Positions 44,101-56,257 are shown, counted from the stretch's first letter. The stretch is DNA of 64,000 nt from Parapristionchus giblindavisi (GCA_943737045.1 CALSFV010000018.1:992001-1056000); one strand, 5' to 3'. Notes: generated by a model from the letters alone, not told the origin. Program-made: numbers and translations.

Positions 44101-46175
44101 AGTATTAATAAAGAGATGAAGATATACTCCAGTTGTAGCAGTATTGAGTCTCATGACATGATACTCAGTGAATAGGGTGAGATGACATGAATAGACTCAA
44201 TGAAACCAAAGCAACCTCAAAAGAAAGATGACGATATAAATGACAAAGGTGAAACTCAAAATCATCTAGTGTAGGGATTGAGTGAAAGAAAGAGGGAGGG
44301 GGAGAGTCAAGCATCAAGAGCGCAAAATTGTGAAAGTGAGAGAGGGAGGAAATAAGGTCGAAATGTACAGGGATTGTTGGTTAAGGATATAGATGAGGAG
44401 GAAACAGAGGAAGAAATAATAGTGAAAGTGGGAAGAAGAAGAAAAAGACTATGGATAGTGAGTGAGAAGAAAGAGATTATTAGTGGATATTAGATATACA
44501 TACCCTTAGAGATAGAAGGAGATAGATAGATGATGAAGAGATATGGAGAAGAAAAGAAATGGTTTGAAAGAGACAAGGGACACAGATATCTAACTCTACA
44601 AAAAGCCTTAATAACCGACAAACTTTTTTTTTCCGCAGTAATACAAGGGCCCTAAATTTCAGTAAAAACAATCAATAATCGAGCTAATATCGAATACTTG
44701 TGACCACTTACGAGAACGCGAACAGATATATAGATAGATAGATAGAGATAAAGAGAGAGAGAGAATGATGACTTATGGCTTCTCCTTCCGAATCATAATA
44801 CAACGTGGATAGCCACTTTTAACGTCCTCGTGTGTAGTGCACACAATCATTCGAGAGAAGAGGAAAAGAAAAAGGGAAAGAAATAGTCAGCTATCAACGA
44901 TATGAAAACTGCAAGTTCAAACACATTATCGATTGATTTGATTTAGTAGCCTAACATCATCAATAAAATCAAGAAAGGAATATATATGAAATAGGTCCCC
45001 TACGAATATATTAAATCACATGCTGCAAACCTTGCAAACTAAAAAGCGAAAGAGTGCTGTTTGAACTCGATTAATTAAATAATTAGAGATACCAAGAATA
45101 CGAAAAAAGTGTTAAAATAGCCAAGGAAGGGATTATGAAGAGTGAAAAAGTGTGTGGTTGAGGGGGACCAGATGATATAGGGAAGGAACGAAGAGAGTAT
45201 GGACAATGAAGGGATAGGGGTAGAGGGAGAGACTCAACTCGTGATCAGATAGAAGAGACTGGAGGTGAGAGTGCATGAGGACGGTGGAGGGTACAGACGC
45301 CGAGATGAACGACCGCAGCGCGTCCGCGTCGCCCGAGCCATTCCAAGCGAGTTAAGAGAATAGGGAGAGGGAGAGATGGAGGGGCGGAGTATGAGAGGGA
45401 GCAGCGTGTGTACATCGCGGTCCAAGTGAGCGATTGGAGCAAGAGAATAGGGGAGTTGGAGGGGGGGGGGGGTGAAAAAGAGAAGGAGAGGGGTTAGATG
45501 GAGGGATGGATAGAAGGTGTAGTAAGGGTATGGGGAGAGTGGGGGTTGAAGGATAAGATTGAGAGGATTGTAGTGGGGGTACAAGAAGAAGAAGAAGAGA
45601 ATGGAAAAGATTCATTCGAATATACTCAATGAGAATTAAGAGAGGGGAAGGGGAATGATGGAGGAAGAGAGAAGGAGAGGTAGAGAGGGAGAGAGAAAGG
45701 AGATGGAGAAGCAGTATCAGTGGTTCATTCCCTAGACAGTTGAGTTAGAGTAAAAGGTATACCAATAGAGATAGCTGACAACTACTATTACTCATCATTC
45801 GATTCAATCAATCAATCAATAACAACCAAACTCTTTATTCCATTTATAATTCTATTCAATCAATAACAGTAACAAGTGCGCATCAAAATCAACAACAATT
45901 ACAAAACAAGCCAGAGGGGGGAGATAGTGAAAAGAGTGGGGGTTAATAACAATGGAATGAAAATGGGGACAAAATGTTCAGAACCAAGAAACAAAGATTG
46001 GACATAAGCAGGATAAACATTTTTTTCAATTAACGTAGAGCAACGAAAAATGCTCTGAGGATTACTACGAAATTCAAGAGAAAATAATCAATAAATTCAG
46101 GAGTATAGTAGCCAATCAATGACTGGTAGGATACAGTACCGATGGGTCAATGGACCTAGGACAACCAATCAATAT

Positions 46176-49100
46176 TCAGGGATATTCCGCTTTAACTTGT
46201 TCATATTTTGACAGATCGATGATTCGCGTGAGATCTTCAGAGTCTCCGCCTACTACCAGAATGAATGGAGAGTTGGGTGAGAATGCGAGGGAATGAATGG
46301 AACCGAGTGAGAGAGGAGTACGATGCAGTAGTTTGATAGAATCGGCGGTTACGGACCAGAGGGCAAGTGTCTGAAATAAGCAAGGATCATTATTGATTGA
46401 TTGGGAAATATAAAGATCAACACAATCACTACAGTATCCCATCTTCCATAAGCCACAGTAGTATTCTAGTTTCTACAGTATCCCAGTCTAACAGTAGCTC
46501 ATTAGCTACCGTAATCGTTATCCACAGTAACCCCTCTCTCTGTCGTATACTACAGTACTTACTCCATCAGCTCCTCCAGTAGCCACTAATCCAATCTTCG
46601 CACAACTCATCCCAATTGCTTCAACTCCTCCCTCATGTGCCAGAGTCTCATGCACAAACTCACCGGGTTTACGCATATCCAGATATCGGAGCTTACCTAG
46701 AATGAAAGAGAGATCAAAGATCAATATTATTTTAACTATCGTAATATAATGTAGTCCATACATTTTCATACCCTCACAGTGTGAGAATTGACCCACTATA
46801 TTCGGCTAATTTTCAGGGTCGACCCAGTATATAAAGCTCGTTTTTATGTGAAAGATTACAATTTAAGCGAAAAAGAACAATTTTTCTAAATCGACCCACT
46901 ATATAAAAATAATTAGGTGAGGGCACCGAAAATGTATGATGTAGTCTGTCAAGATAAATATCCCCACAAAAAATAATTAAAATTATTATTATACATTGCG
47001 ATTACTAACCATCATCAGTGGCAACAAGTGCATGGAAGGGTGAGAAATGATCCCACATAACCTTCTCTACTTGAATATCCGATCCGAGGTTCCATCTACA
47101 AATTAATCATTATCGATTAGTTTACTTTTTTTTGAGATGACAAACCTATTTCTCTATTACTCTCCAATTTAGCTGATAAGTAACCACCATCGAGAGCCCT
47201 CTGTCTAACAGGTCTCACACAGTTCACTGCTTTCATTATTCCAATTTAGCTGATAAGTAACCACCACCGAGAGCCCTCTGTCTAACAGGTCTCACACAGT
47301 TCACTGCTTTCATTATTCCAAAAACAATCACATCTCATCGACTGAGTATTGCAAGGTAGAAAATAAAATAAAATACGTTTTTCAGAAAGAAGAAACAATG
47401 TGACCAAGCAACCTCCTCATGCTCCCTCCCTCTAGTAGGCCAAAGTAATGACAAATGAGGCTTAGAGCAAACGACTAAAAAGGAGAGGGAGAGAAGGAAA
47501 TAGGAGGATGGAGAGGTAGAGAGACTAAGAGGGAGGAAATGGACCATAAACATCATGTAATGTATGTCATGGTAGCTCTACTAGTACAACAACTAGTATC
47601 ATGTATATATTACTTCCTTTTCTTTAGTCAAAACTATCCATTAGTGTCTTACACCAACCTCATAGAGATACTAATAATGACTGATAATGAGTACTCTTGA
47701 GTCATTGCAATTGGGATAAAAAGGTAAGATTATTTCAAAGAACAAGAAGAATCCAATACACCAGTTTCATATATGTTTCACGATTATATTATTACATTCT
47801 AACTATATGTAGTTACGGTGATATTAGTGCAAATGATATACAAATAACGTTATAGAGCAGTCGGTTTTCGGTTTCAAGAACTATATTAATACAACTTACT
47901 CTGCGGCAATCTTGTCCTCTCTGCAGTCACGAGCAGCCACGACTCCACCCATGGAGCCAGTGAGAAGGATGGATGCCTCTGCTGGATGCCATTGCATTGA
48001 TTGAATCTGAAGATTAAATTTAAAAGGACTGATTATTAATAAATAACCATTCGATATTTCAGGAAGAAACATTAAACGAATCAGTTGACGTTTCCTTCAT
48101 TTAACCAATCAATCGATAATATCATCACAAATCGTTAAGTACCGTACCCCTCCTTGTTCCTGGGCATTGATTACGGTAGCCGGCTTAGCCTCGTCAATGT
48201 CCCAGAGGACTAGAATGCCGGAGGCGTCGCCTGATGCAAGCACGTGCGGCATCTGATGATTCCATCTGAGAGATCAAAGATCAAACCATAAATTTAAAGA
48301 TTAACACTGCGGCAAAACATAATTGAGGAGAGAGGGAATGTTTGACTACAAATTTACCGAGACAAGCACAGCAGAATAATTAAGAGAAATGAAGTTAGAA
48401 ATCTGAGGCAAGAAAACTATAAAACAGATCAGAATATAGAATATTCATCGAATTAAATCATATATTCTATTGTTATCGTATTCCACATTATTTATATGAA
48501 GTACCCATATCATAGGTCGAAAAGTATGTTACAAAGTAACAAGCCTGACCGGATTTTAAGCCAAAATGTCACAAAAATCGAAAAATCTGACCGGATTTTG
48601 AGCCAAATTGACAAAAATCGAAAAACCTGACCGGATTTTGAAAACCAATAACGTAGCTATTCGACCTATAACCCATATTTGTATATGATCAATACGAATG
48701 GTCAGTTAATTAATATTCATGAAATACTGGATAACACAATTCATCTTATGTGTGGGTCATACATTTTAGGTACCCTCGCCGTTTATTTTTTTATATATAG
48801 TGGGCCAATTCTCGAAATAGGGTGGGTTTCACAAAATCCGTTATTTTCGCTTTAAAAAAGTCATTTTTGGCTTCCTTTTTTATCAACTGGCTTAAAATGG
48901 GCATTATATCAATCCTCGCACTGCGAGGGTATGGCAATGTATGGCGTAGGTCAGAAAATCAATAAATCAATGAAATGAAGAATAACCTAGTAGAGAAATG
49001 AATAAACCAAAAAAGGTGATGTACCTGCAACATAAGACAGCATCAACATGTCCCTGAGCACTTCCGTCTCTCTTCTTTCTCTTGTTCTTTTTCTTCTTTT

Positions 49101-52100
49101 TCTCTTCATCTTAAATACAAAACTGTTCAATCTACTCAATATCAGAGAAGAACGATCACATATTTATAGACATAAAATGTAATTAATTAGCAAAATTGTT
49201 TAAAGCATATCACGCGTGTCACGCAAGAATCGAGACGAAATCAAGCGGTGACCGGACAAAATATAACCCCTATCATACTGACTATTTTTGGATAGCCCTG
49301 ACAGTGCCGGAGAAGATAGCGTTTCGATTTTTTGTCTAAGATCAATTTTGACGAAGATAGACGCCGTTGACTGTCGGAATTTGTGGAAAAGTCTTGACTT
49401 TGACCCGCAATAGCTCGCTTTGGAATGGGAATAGCGAAAATATCATAAAGACATAAATTGTAGAAAATTCTCAGGAGAATCGAAATAAAACAAGCAAAAA
49501 TTACAAAGTCGATTTTTCATCAATTTCTGTGGCGGGAAGCTGACGTTTGCACCACAAATCGATTGTACACTTTTTTATTGGTTCAGATGTAAGATATTGT
49601 GAAGACGCATCGATTGATATATACTTTATGGGGTCGAATCGTGCCCGCGATATGAGTTTTTTCCCAAAAAACGAGTCTGAAATCTCGGACTTAGCCGATT
49701 TCTGGCTCGAGAGGAGGAAGGGTCATATTGATCTACCCACTCGTCTCTCAATGATCACTGAAATTTCTTGGTATTTCTGTGCATTGAACTCGAAAACGCG
49801 TAGAAATAAATGATAATCATAATTACAATCTAATTCAAAGAATGAATTAGTATTTAAACAATGGAAATAAGCTAACAATCTATCTATCAAAGATGGAGTC
49901 TATTCCGGCCGTGATAGTCTCTCGAAGGAAACCATCCTCATCCTGGTTATCAGTAATTATTTCATCAAAGTCGTCTTCATCCTCTTCCTCATTCTCCACC
50001 TCAAAAACGTCATCTTCCATCTCCGATTCCTCCTCCGACTCCTTTCTTCTCCTCTTACGTATGTTTTTAGTGGAAGAAGTGCTCAATCGAAGAATGAGGT
50101 GACCAGTGATTCAACAATATATTCATGAAACACGGAAACCCGTTCAAAACATTTAAAAGCACGTAAAACAAACAAAAAAGTTGGTAAATCATTGATCAGC
50201 GAGAGATAAGTGGGTAGATCAAAATGATCCTTCTATCTCTCTAGCGAGAAATCGGCTAAGTCCGAGATTTCAGACTCGTTTTTTGGGAAAAACTCAAATC
50301 GCGGGCACGATTCGACCCCATAAAGTATATATCAATCGATGCGTCTTCACAATATCTTACATCTGAACCAATAAAAAAGTGTACAATCGATTTGTGGTGC
50401 AAACGTCAGCTTCCCGCCACAGAAATTGATGAAAAATCGACTTTGTAATTTTTGCTTGTGTTATTTCGATTCTCCTGAGAATTTTCTACAATTTATGTCT
50501 TTATGATATTTTCGCTATTCCCATTCCAAAGCGAGCTATTGCGGGTCAAAGTCAAGACTTTTCCACAAATTCCGACAGTCAACGGCGTCTATCTTCGTCA
50601 AAATTGATCTTAGACAAAAAATCGAAACGCTATCTTCTCCGGCACTGTCAGGGCTATCCAAAAATGATTTAAACCAAATTTTCATTTTTTCATTGTCCGT
50701 TGGTTGTATTGATCCTTACGCGACACGCGTGATATGTTATATTAACGCAAAATGAATGATTGACAACCCATTAGATTTCCGTTTCGATCATCCCATAAGT
50801 TCCTATTAGACTGTGAGCTAATTACAACTTGAAAGTTTCGTACAATGTATAATATTTAGAATATTCTCACCATCATCTCCTCCTAGAATAATGACTGGTT
50901 CCACAGAGTTCACAATATCTAGGTCCCAAACCTCGATCGATCCACTCATGGTGCCCACTGCGAGTAGATTACCCTAAACATAATTTTATTTATTTTTTAT
51001 TCCCGAGATTTAAATAAACAGAACCGGAAGGTTTTCATTATGCTCAAAAGACACGAGAGAATGGAGAAGAGAGTTAAATTTAAAATGATCATAAATCCAA
51101 CCTGTTTACCCTCAACTCCAGGATCATAATGGAATGGTTCAAGACAAAGGGGCGGAGCTTCGAGAAGATAATCATGATGGACATAGAAGTCATTGCCTTC
51201 CTCATTGTAGATGCGTACTTCAAGAGAATATTCACCCTGATAAAGAGATCAACTTTATCACTCATTAGATTAGCTCATAGATCAACAATGATTATCGATC
51301 ATTATTTAATTTGTATTATTAACAATATGTTAATTATCGAATAAATTATATTATAACTGATTCATATCACTATGATTGAAATTTATTGTTGAAATACCAT
51401 ATTCAGAAAAAAAAACTATTAGTGGAGAAGAAACAGGTTTCAACGATGAATAATAAAAAAAAACGTACCCTGTCAACCTTAGCCGCAACGACGAGATTGT
51501 CATCAGGACGTACGAGGAAATCATCCTATAAAGATCAATATGGATTAATATATCATTTATCGATTCATATGCATAGGTCGAATAGCTATGTTATCGGTTT
51601 TCAAAATGCGGTCAGGTTTTTCGATTTTTGGCAAATTTGGCTCAAAATGCGGTCAGGTTTTACGATTTTTTGGGAAATTTTGGCTCAAAATGCGGTCAGG
51701 CTTGGTGCTTTGTAACATACTTTTCGATCTATGTTCATATGTATTGTCAGCGTGTTCGGATTGATTCAGTCAATCAATAATGAATCGATATACAGTTAAA
51801 CAATATTCAATACTACCTTCTCTTCTTCATCATCACTATCTTCATGTTTGGTCATGTACGGATCATCAGCAGGGTTGGCATACATCGCGATTCCTCTCAT
51901 ACCGGCACTGCAATCAATAATATTAATATAAGAGCATAATATTTTATTCTTTTCAATCAATAATTCATGTTTGGTCACAGTGAACAATCTCTACAAGATT
52001 AGTAATCTTTTTTAACGGAAATAAATATCTCAATAACCAATTAATAATGAACTAACCTTATCATATCTTCCCCATCATCGTCTTTCTCATATTCTTTGAG

Positions 52101-53681
52101 ATACTCTTTCAATGCAGCCTCTTCGTCCTGTGAATCAATACAAATTCATCATTTCAATATCAATCAGGACTAAACTTACAATAAGATAGAGAATAACAAC
52201 AGCTTTTCCAGATAGTGTTAGCAACTTTCAAACAGTAAAGGGTAAAACAAAACAATATTAAATAGGCAAAGATCTCACAAGGAGTCTCTCTCAGCTTAAG
52301 GTGGCGATCAGAGACGAGTCATAGCGTATCTGAAAGCCCTTTTTCTGTAGATTAAGAATATCTGTTTAAAAAATGCTAAAGAGGTCTGTACACGGACTGA
52401 CAGCCTACCGAAACTAGTGCAACTCCCACCCGCAATGATGCGCAAATGATGTGCGCACTGGTGGGCTAGTTCTCCGCGTTATTTCTGCGAGCTAGTGGTG
52501 GTACAGCTAGTTAGTGGTCCTCGTTCTCCCTTTCCCATGGTGAATTTCCAATAGTTAGGCCGTCGAGGTGCATTTGCACCGGCGTAGAAACCTTTCCATT
52601 TTTGCAGTAGTTTTACACTGTTGTTTAACATCTTTCGCCCATCTAACCTAATCCAAGTTCGTTAGATATATCATAACAACTCATCTTTACCTCTGTAGCA
52701 ATACTAGCTCGCAGAGATAACTCGGAGAACTAACCCATCATTGCGCGCCTCATTGCGGGGAGGGATTTTTTCTAAATTTGGCAGGCTTTAAGTCCGTGCA
52801 CAGACCTCTTTAGCATTTTTTAAGCAGGTATTATTAATCTACAGAAAAAGGGCTTACAGATGAGCTATGACTGATCTCTGATCGCCACCTTAAGCTGAGA
52901 GACTCCTTGTCAGATCGATATTCTAGCTGAAGAAATAATATCCGCCCCCCCCATATCTCTCGGAAACACTTAGCTACTTATCAACTGTGACTTGCATAAT
53001 GAATTATGGTAAATATTAAAATAAGATAAGATCATAATTTCCCTCACATTCATATCTGCATTGTCTTCAACGTCCGAGTTTGCTGCCGATCCACGCAGAC
53101 CTTTCTTCTAAACCAAAAATATACAAATAAAGAAAATATCAATCGATCCGGCAAGTAATCATAAACATCATCAGAAATGGTCCATACAAATGGACAATAG
53201 AACAATCGATCAAGTGATTTTTTTAAAAATTAAAAGTCCTTTCACCTCAGGAATCTTCTCATCTCCTGCATCCTTTTTCTCTTCCATCTCATCCTCTTCG
53301 TCCTCACTTGTCTCTGCCTTCCCTCCTGATATATAATACATAATTTTTTTTTATTTTTCAACATTAAACTTGTTTTCAATTATATTATCTTATATATTAC
53401 ATCAGACACGAAACGTATGGATAATTTTTTTAATGTTTCAGAAGTTTTTGTCGGATCCAATGAATTTCAAGGAAATAACTGCGTAACCATCCTAAAAAAC
53501 AATAACTTATAGTAAAGCTAATTGGATAGGAAAGAACCACTGGACGTTTTAATTAGATGAGATACAAACCTTGAATGAGTTCTTTCAATTGTTCAGGATC
53601 GATATCAATCTTATCGGGTGTGGCCTTTGCCACTCCTCTTTTGATGAAAACGACGTCGGAGATGAGTATCACGTTCTCCAT
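46176..53681 (-). CDS. PWP1: PWP1 periodic tryptophan protein 1 homologue (WD40)
   Basis: Nucleolar WD40 protein required for rRNA gene expression and large-subunit ribosome biogenesis in yeast and animals. Fourteen exons from ATG at 53681: 53681-53570, 53325-53246, 53107-53048, 52127-52057, 51907-51817, 51527-51471, 51237-51112, 50973-50878, 49111-49024, 48267-48149, 48007-47900, 47096-47010, 46695-46561, 46371-46176. The N-terminus [14 protein letters not shown] and an acidic stretch match the family. DPYMTKHED and [17 protein letters not shown] follow, then [18 protein letters not shown] repeats include [20 protein letters not shown] (the best signature), [38 protein letters not shown] and a final [18 protein letters not shown] Lys-rich loop [12 protein letters not shown] sits where PWP1 has its basic insert. 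The long intron at 49112-50877 is due to element D. Confidence 0.96.
46757..46938. mobile_element. hAT-like MITE, CATACATTTTC family, intact copy
   Basis: 182 bp in a PWP1 intron, ends CATACATTTTCATACCCTC and GAGGGCACCGAAAATGTATG. Perfect 8-bp duplication ATGTAGTC (46749-46756, 46939-46946). Confidence 0.92.
47164..47320. repeat. Two-copy tandem duplication, 77-bp unit
   Basis: CCAATTTAGCTGATAAGTAA through TTTCATTATT occurs twice in direct succession with a single C/T difference. In a PWP1 intron; a recent duplication. Confidence 0.95.
48511..48670. mobile_element. hAT-like MITE, CATAGGTCGAA family, copy 3 (inverted)
   Basis: 160 bp with perfect 8-bp duplication ACCCATAT (48503-48510, 48671-48678). 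The internal repeat here reads CCTGACCGGATTTT, a one-base variant of the other copies. Confidence 0.92.
48758..48943. mobile_element. hAT-like MITE, CATACATTTTC family, diverged copy
   Basis: 186 bp, ends CATACATTTTAGGTACCCTC and GAGGGTATGGCAATGTATG. The flanks GTGTGGGT and GCGTAGGT match at 6 of 8 bases, an older target duplication. Confidence 0.82.
49206..50736. mobile_element. Element D: 1.5-kb long-TIR palindromic element in a PWP1 intron
   Basis: Ends CATATCACGCGTGTC and its inverse GACACGCGTGATATG. Arms of about 530 bp (49206-49738 and about 50215-50736) are nearly identical inverted copies; the loop is about 475 bp. No clear target duplication. Its CATAT start, long arms and acidic loop frame parallel element A, although the arms are not similar in sequence. 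The insertion enlarges the intron between PWP1 exons 8 and 9 to 1.77 kb. Confidence 0.9.
49880..50086 (-). CDS. Acidic ORF in the loop of element D
   Basis: 68 residues starting [20 protein letters not shown], a basic patch followed by a run of Glu/Asp ([20 protein letters not shown]) and ending [10 protein letters not shown] basic patch plus acidic tract can suit a nuclear protein, but such composition is common in low-complexity exons. No family is recognised. It is the longest and most protein-like of the acidic frames found in the palindromic elements. Expression unknown. Confidence 0.4.
   Translation of the reverse strand: MSTSSTKNIRKRRRKESEEESEMEDDVFEVENEEEDEDDFDEIITDNQDEDGFLRETITAGIDSIFDR
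51572..51733. mobile_element. hAT-like MITE, CATAGGTCGAA family, copy 4
   Basis: 162 bp, same orientation as copy 1, perfect 8-bp duplication TTCATATG (51564-51571, 51734-51741). In the PWP1 intron between exons 5 and 6. Confidence 0.93.
52277..52910. mobile_element. 634-bp TIR element in a PWP1 intron
   Basis: Ends ACAAGGAGTCTCTCTCAGC and its near-inverse; the terminal repeats extend at least 120 bases each side, including AAGGTGGCGATCAGAG and AAAGAGGTCTGTACACGGAC. The interior is unique, with ACTAGTGCAACTCC and GCGAGCTAGTGG. No coding capacity, no clear target duplication. Confidence 0.85.
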
Positions 53682-54018
53682 CTTTAATAGTAATAATAAT
53701 ACGATGATTACGTTAATCACAGAATACATTTGCAGTGTGATGCAAATGCGTCACATTCAACACGCTCATTCTTGTAAATGTTGTCCACGACTTTAAGTAC
53801 GGTAGATCGATGTAAACGATCAACATAAATCAATATACCATTCGGGAATGCACGGGAGAATGTTTATAGCAACAACTCGTTTGACGAGAATTATGAGATC
53901 ACTGCAGGAATGAAATATGCTCGTTTACAATAAAATACAATTACAAAATAACAAAAAAATATTTTTTTAACTGTAATATAGGCGGACATTAAGAAAGTAA
54001 TCAAATAATAATCAATAA
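53682..54018. promoter_or_regulatory. Spacer between SAC3-like gene and PWP1
   Basis: 337 bp between two genes on the same strand, AT-rich. It holds the SAC3-like 3' end and whatever drives PWP1. TACGGTAG and a few short A runs are present; no clear promoter. The small distance would allow an operon, but I cannot see a diagnostic SL2 signal. Confidence 0.35.
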
Positions 54019-56257
54019 TCAATCGATATTCATCCATCTAGGATCATTTCTATCTATACGTTCCACCTTGACAAGATCAATCTTTACTGGATACACGACA
54101 CCATCAGTAGTCTCTGTCACTTCCTCAATGCAATCGATAATAGCATCAGAGCTACCGTACCCCATCCACTTTCGGAGGGTCTCGAGTGGAATATTGACAG
54201 GTGGGGACTTATATGCTCTGGATATCGTGGTCAGAGCGTTTACTCGTAGAATAGGAATAGAGTGAATGAGTGATAGAGGTAGTAGAGACGATGAAGGGAG
54301 CGATCGAAGTAAACGGAAAAAGCGAGTGTAGTTCCCTCAATAAATACCGTATTAACAAAGTTATCGGAAAAAAACGTTAAATTAAAAAATGCAGAATAAG
54401 TACTCTAATTGTAAAATCAATAGGAACCATGAAACAGCAAATCACTAAGTCTGCGCGAACACAAAATTAACTTTCATCCATAGGTGGGCACGGTGGGGGA
54501 AAGGCTGTGCGCAAACCGGGGAAGGGTGAGGCAAGGCTGTGCGCATGGCTATTTTTTGACGAATTCGACTGGTAATTGTCCGATTTTTGCGAGGCAAGGC
54601 TATGCGCAAGGAACCGCAAGGGAAGGCAAGGCTGTGCGCAAAAAGAATTCGTTTTCACGCGCCCATCTATGTTTTCATCCAACCATGAACAATGTTATTA
54701 TATTCTACCAATGTGTAGATGACCAACCTTCCCTCGCAGACAATATCAGTCCAAACGTCATCTTCCACATCTCATCTCCCATTATATGTCGTAGTTGGAT
54801 GGATGTGACAAGAGTAGTGACGTCATCATAAACCTTCCTCAGACAATATGCAGCGGTCACTTCACGATGTAGACTACTACTATCATTGTTGAGAGATGAT
54901 GACATTACGAGGTCGTGCCATCTAAACAATCAAGTAATGATTAAAGGAATACGAACATCTAGCCACACTCTGTTTTTTAATTAATTATTATTTTTGAATA
55001 TTTAAAATATTTATTTATTGATCATTCTTGTGATATACCACTCCATGTCGATGAATCTATGCCCAATTCATAATCTATATAACTGTAACTATATCTCTTA
55101 CAAAATGATTAACAATTGCATAATGACTAATAGATAATGAAATACCGTTGGAAGCACTCCTCGAGTGCTGTAGCGTGCAACTTCGGTTCGATCGCCTTAC
55201 TCCTCTCTTGACGGGCCCTCAATCCATCATATTTTTTCTGCGCGTATTTTGGCCAGATTTTTGTTACTTTGAAGCAGGTGGGTGCATTAAGTGAAAATGT
55301 CGTATACTTCTTATAGCCACTGTAATCGATATAAACACACCTGTACTCACTTCGAAGAAGGAATGATATTTGTCTCTCGAGTAAAGACACTGCTATTGGT
55401 CCACAAAGACGTGTGATTGTTGCATCCTGACTGATATTATGCTCATTACTATCGCAATTTATCTCATCTTTAACACTTAATCCTATTGTCTCCCCAGTTG
55501 TCACGTAAACCGCCTAACAGGTCTGCCCACTCATACGTGGGCACCACTGCCGCTAGCGTCAATACACCCCCGATTTTTGGCACCCGACCCCCCGAATTTC
55601 CAAGAAAATCACTCAAAATGACGTATAAATGCTCCATTTTTTGCTTCCGACCCCCCGATTTTCATTTCCAGCGGCAATGCCCGCCCACGTATGTGCCCAC
55701 TCACGGCAATATCTATCGTTTTAACAAAAATCAGTGATATCTAAAATTGTAAGGCTGCATAATTATCTTGGAATTCCTAAGAATGTAATAATGAAATGAA
55801 ATGATCAACTAACCGTACTGCTCTTAGTCGATCCTCTACGAATGTGAATCTCAATCCAAATGGAAGATCTTCACGTTCATACAACTCTAACAGATAGTCA
55901 ACGGTGGATGAGAGTGCCTCGCCCGTACGGAGAAGATCCGGATTGCTATGATCACATCCGGCTGCTGGCCTTAATATAATAAAAAAAATGCAATATAAAT
56001 AATAGCTGATGGTAGGTTTGTCAGCAATGGGGTAGGTTTATACTAGTTAGAAGGAGAAAAGTCATGCAAAATGCGAATTCAGGAATGAATCATTTCGTAT
56101 TTAAAATTAGAAACGATATTGCAAGATACCTCGTGTACTCCTTGACCATCTCAACACCGTAGTTCTTCTCCAATGGATGTAACAGATCATTATCGATCCG
56201 GAATGAGATCTCATAAGATGGACAGAGAGTAGTGCATCTCGCCGATCGGTTAATCAT
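54019..56257 (-). CDS. SAC3/GANP-domain protein, SAC3D1-like
   Basis: SAC3-domain proteins scaffold mRNA export (TREX-2) or, for SAC3D1, are linked to centrosomes. Five exons: 56257-56131, 55972-55815, about 55450-55139, about 54905-54731, 54339-54019. Signature residues: TTLCPSYEISFRID, EKNYGVEMVKEYTRPAAG, FTFVEDRLRAVRQD, AVSLLERQISFLLRSEYR, LEECFQRWHDLV, SAREGNYTRFFRLLRSLP, RVNALTTISRAY and IPLETLRKWMGY, in the order of the SAC3/PCI-like fold. The stop is TGA at 54019-54021. The C-terminus is short, as in SAC3D1 and unlike GANP. The stretch YSGYKKYTTFSLNAPTCF in exon 3 has no counterpart I know and could be an unspliced in-frame intron (GTGTGT at about 55344 to an AG near 55204). Upstream of PWP1 on the same strand. 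Confidence 0.88.
54479..54671. mobile_element. MITE with GGCTGTGCGCA repeats in the last SAC3-like intron
   Basis: 193 bp, ends CATAGGTGGGC and GCGCCCATCTATG. The flanks CTTTCATC and TTTTCATC match 7 of 8. AAGGCTGTGCGCA occurs four times inside. It lies between the donor after SAREG and the acceptor before NYTRFF. Confidence 0.75.
55532..55693. mobile_element. hAT-like MITE, CATACGTGGGC family, copy 2
   Basis: 162 bp, nearly identical to the copy at 2601-2762; perfect 8-bp duplication TGCCCACT (55524-55531, 55694-55701). In SAC3-like intron 2. Confidence 0.93.

Larger units (their letters stand above)
38702..46175. other. Purine-rich region, probable 5' introns or upstream region of the unknown gene
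   Basis: Across 7.5 kb the + strand is dominated by GA, AGAGAG and GGAGG tracts (for example 39030-39080 and 45450-45560), so the minus strand is pyrimidine-rich, as in long introns of a minus-strand gene. All long minus frames here are Ser/Leu/Pro low complexity and are rejected. One GC-richer island at about 45243-45440 could contain exons: the minus strand reads AHLDRDVHTLLPLILRP and, in another frame, ALRSFISASVPSTVLMHSHL, but I cannot place splice sites joining them. Two MITEs (40375, 40654) lie here. Confidence 0.45.

Noticed and set aside
49547..49813. 88-codon plus-strand frame
   Set aside because: It lies mostly in the left arm of element D, has no splice or family support and does not share the acidic-loop pattern.
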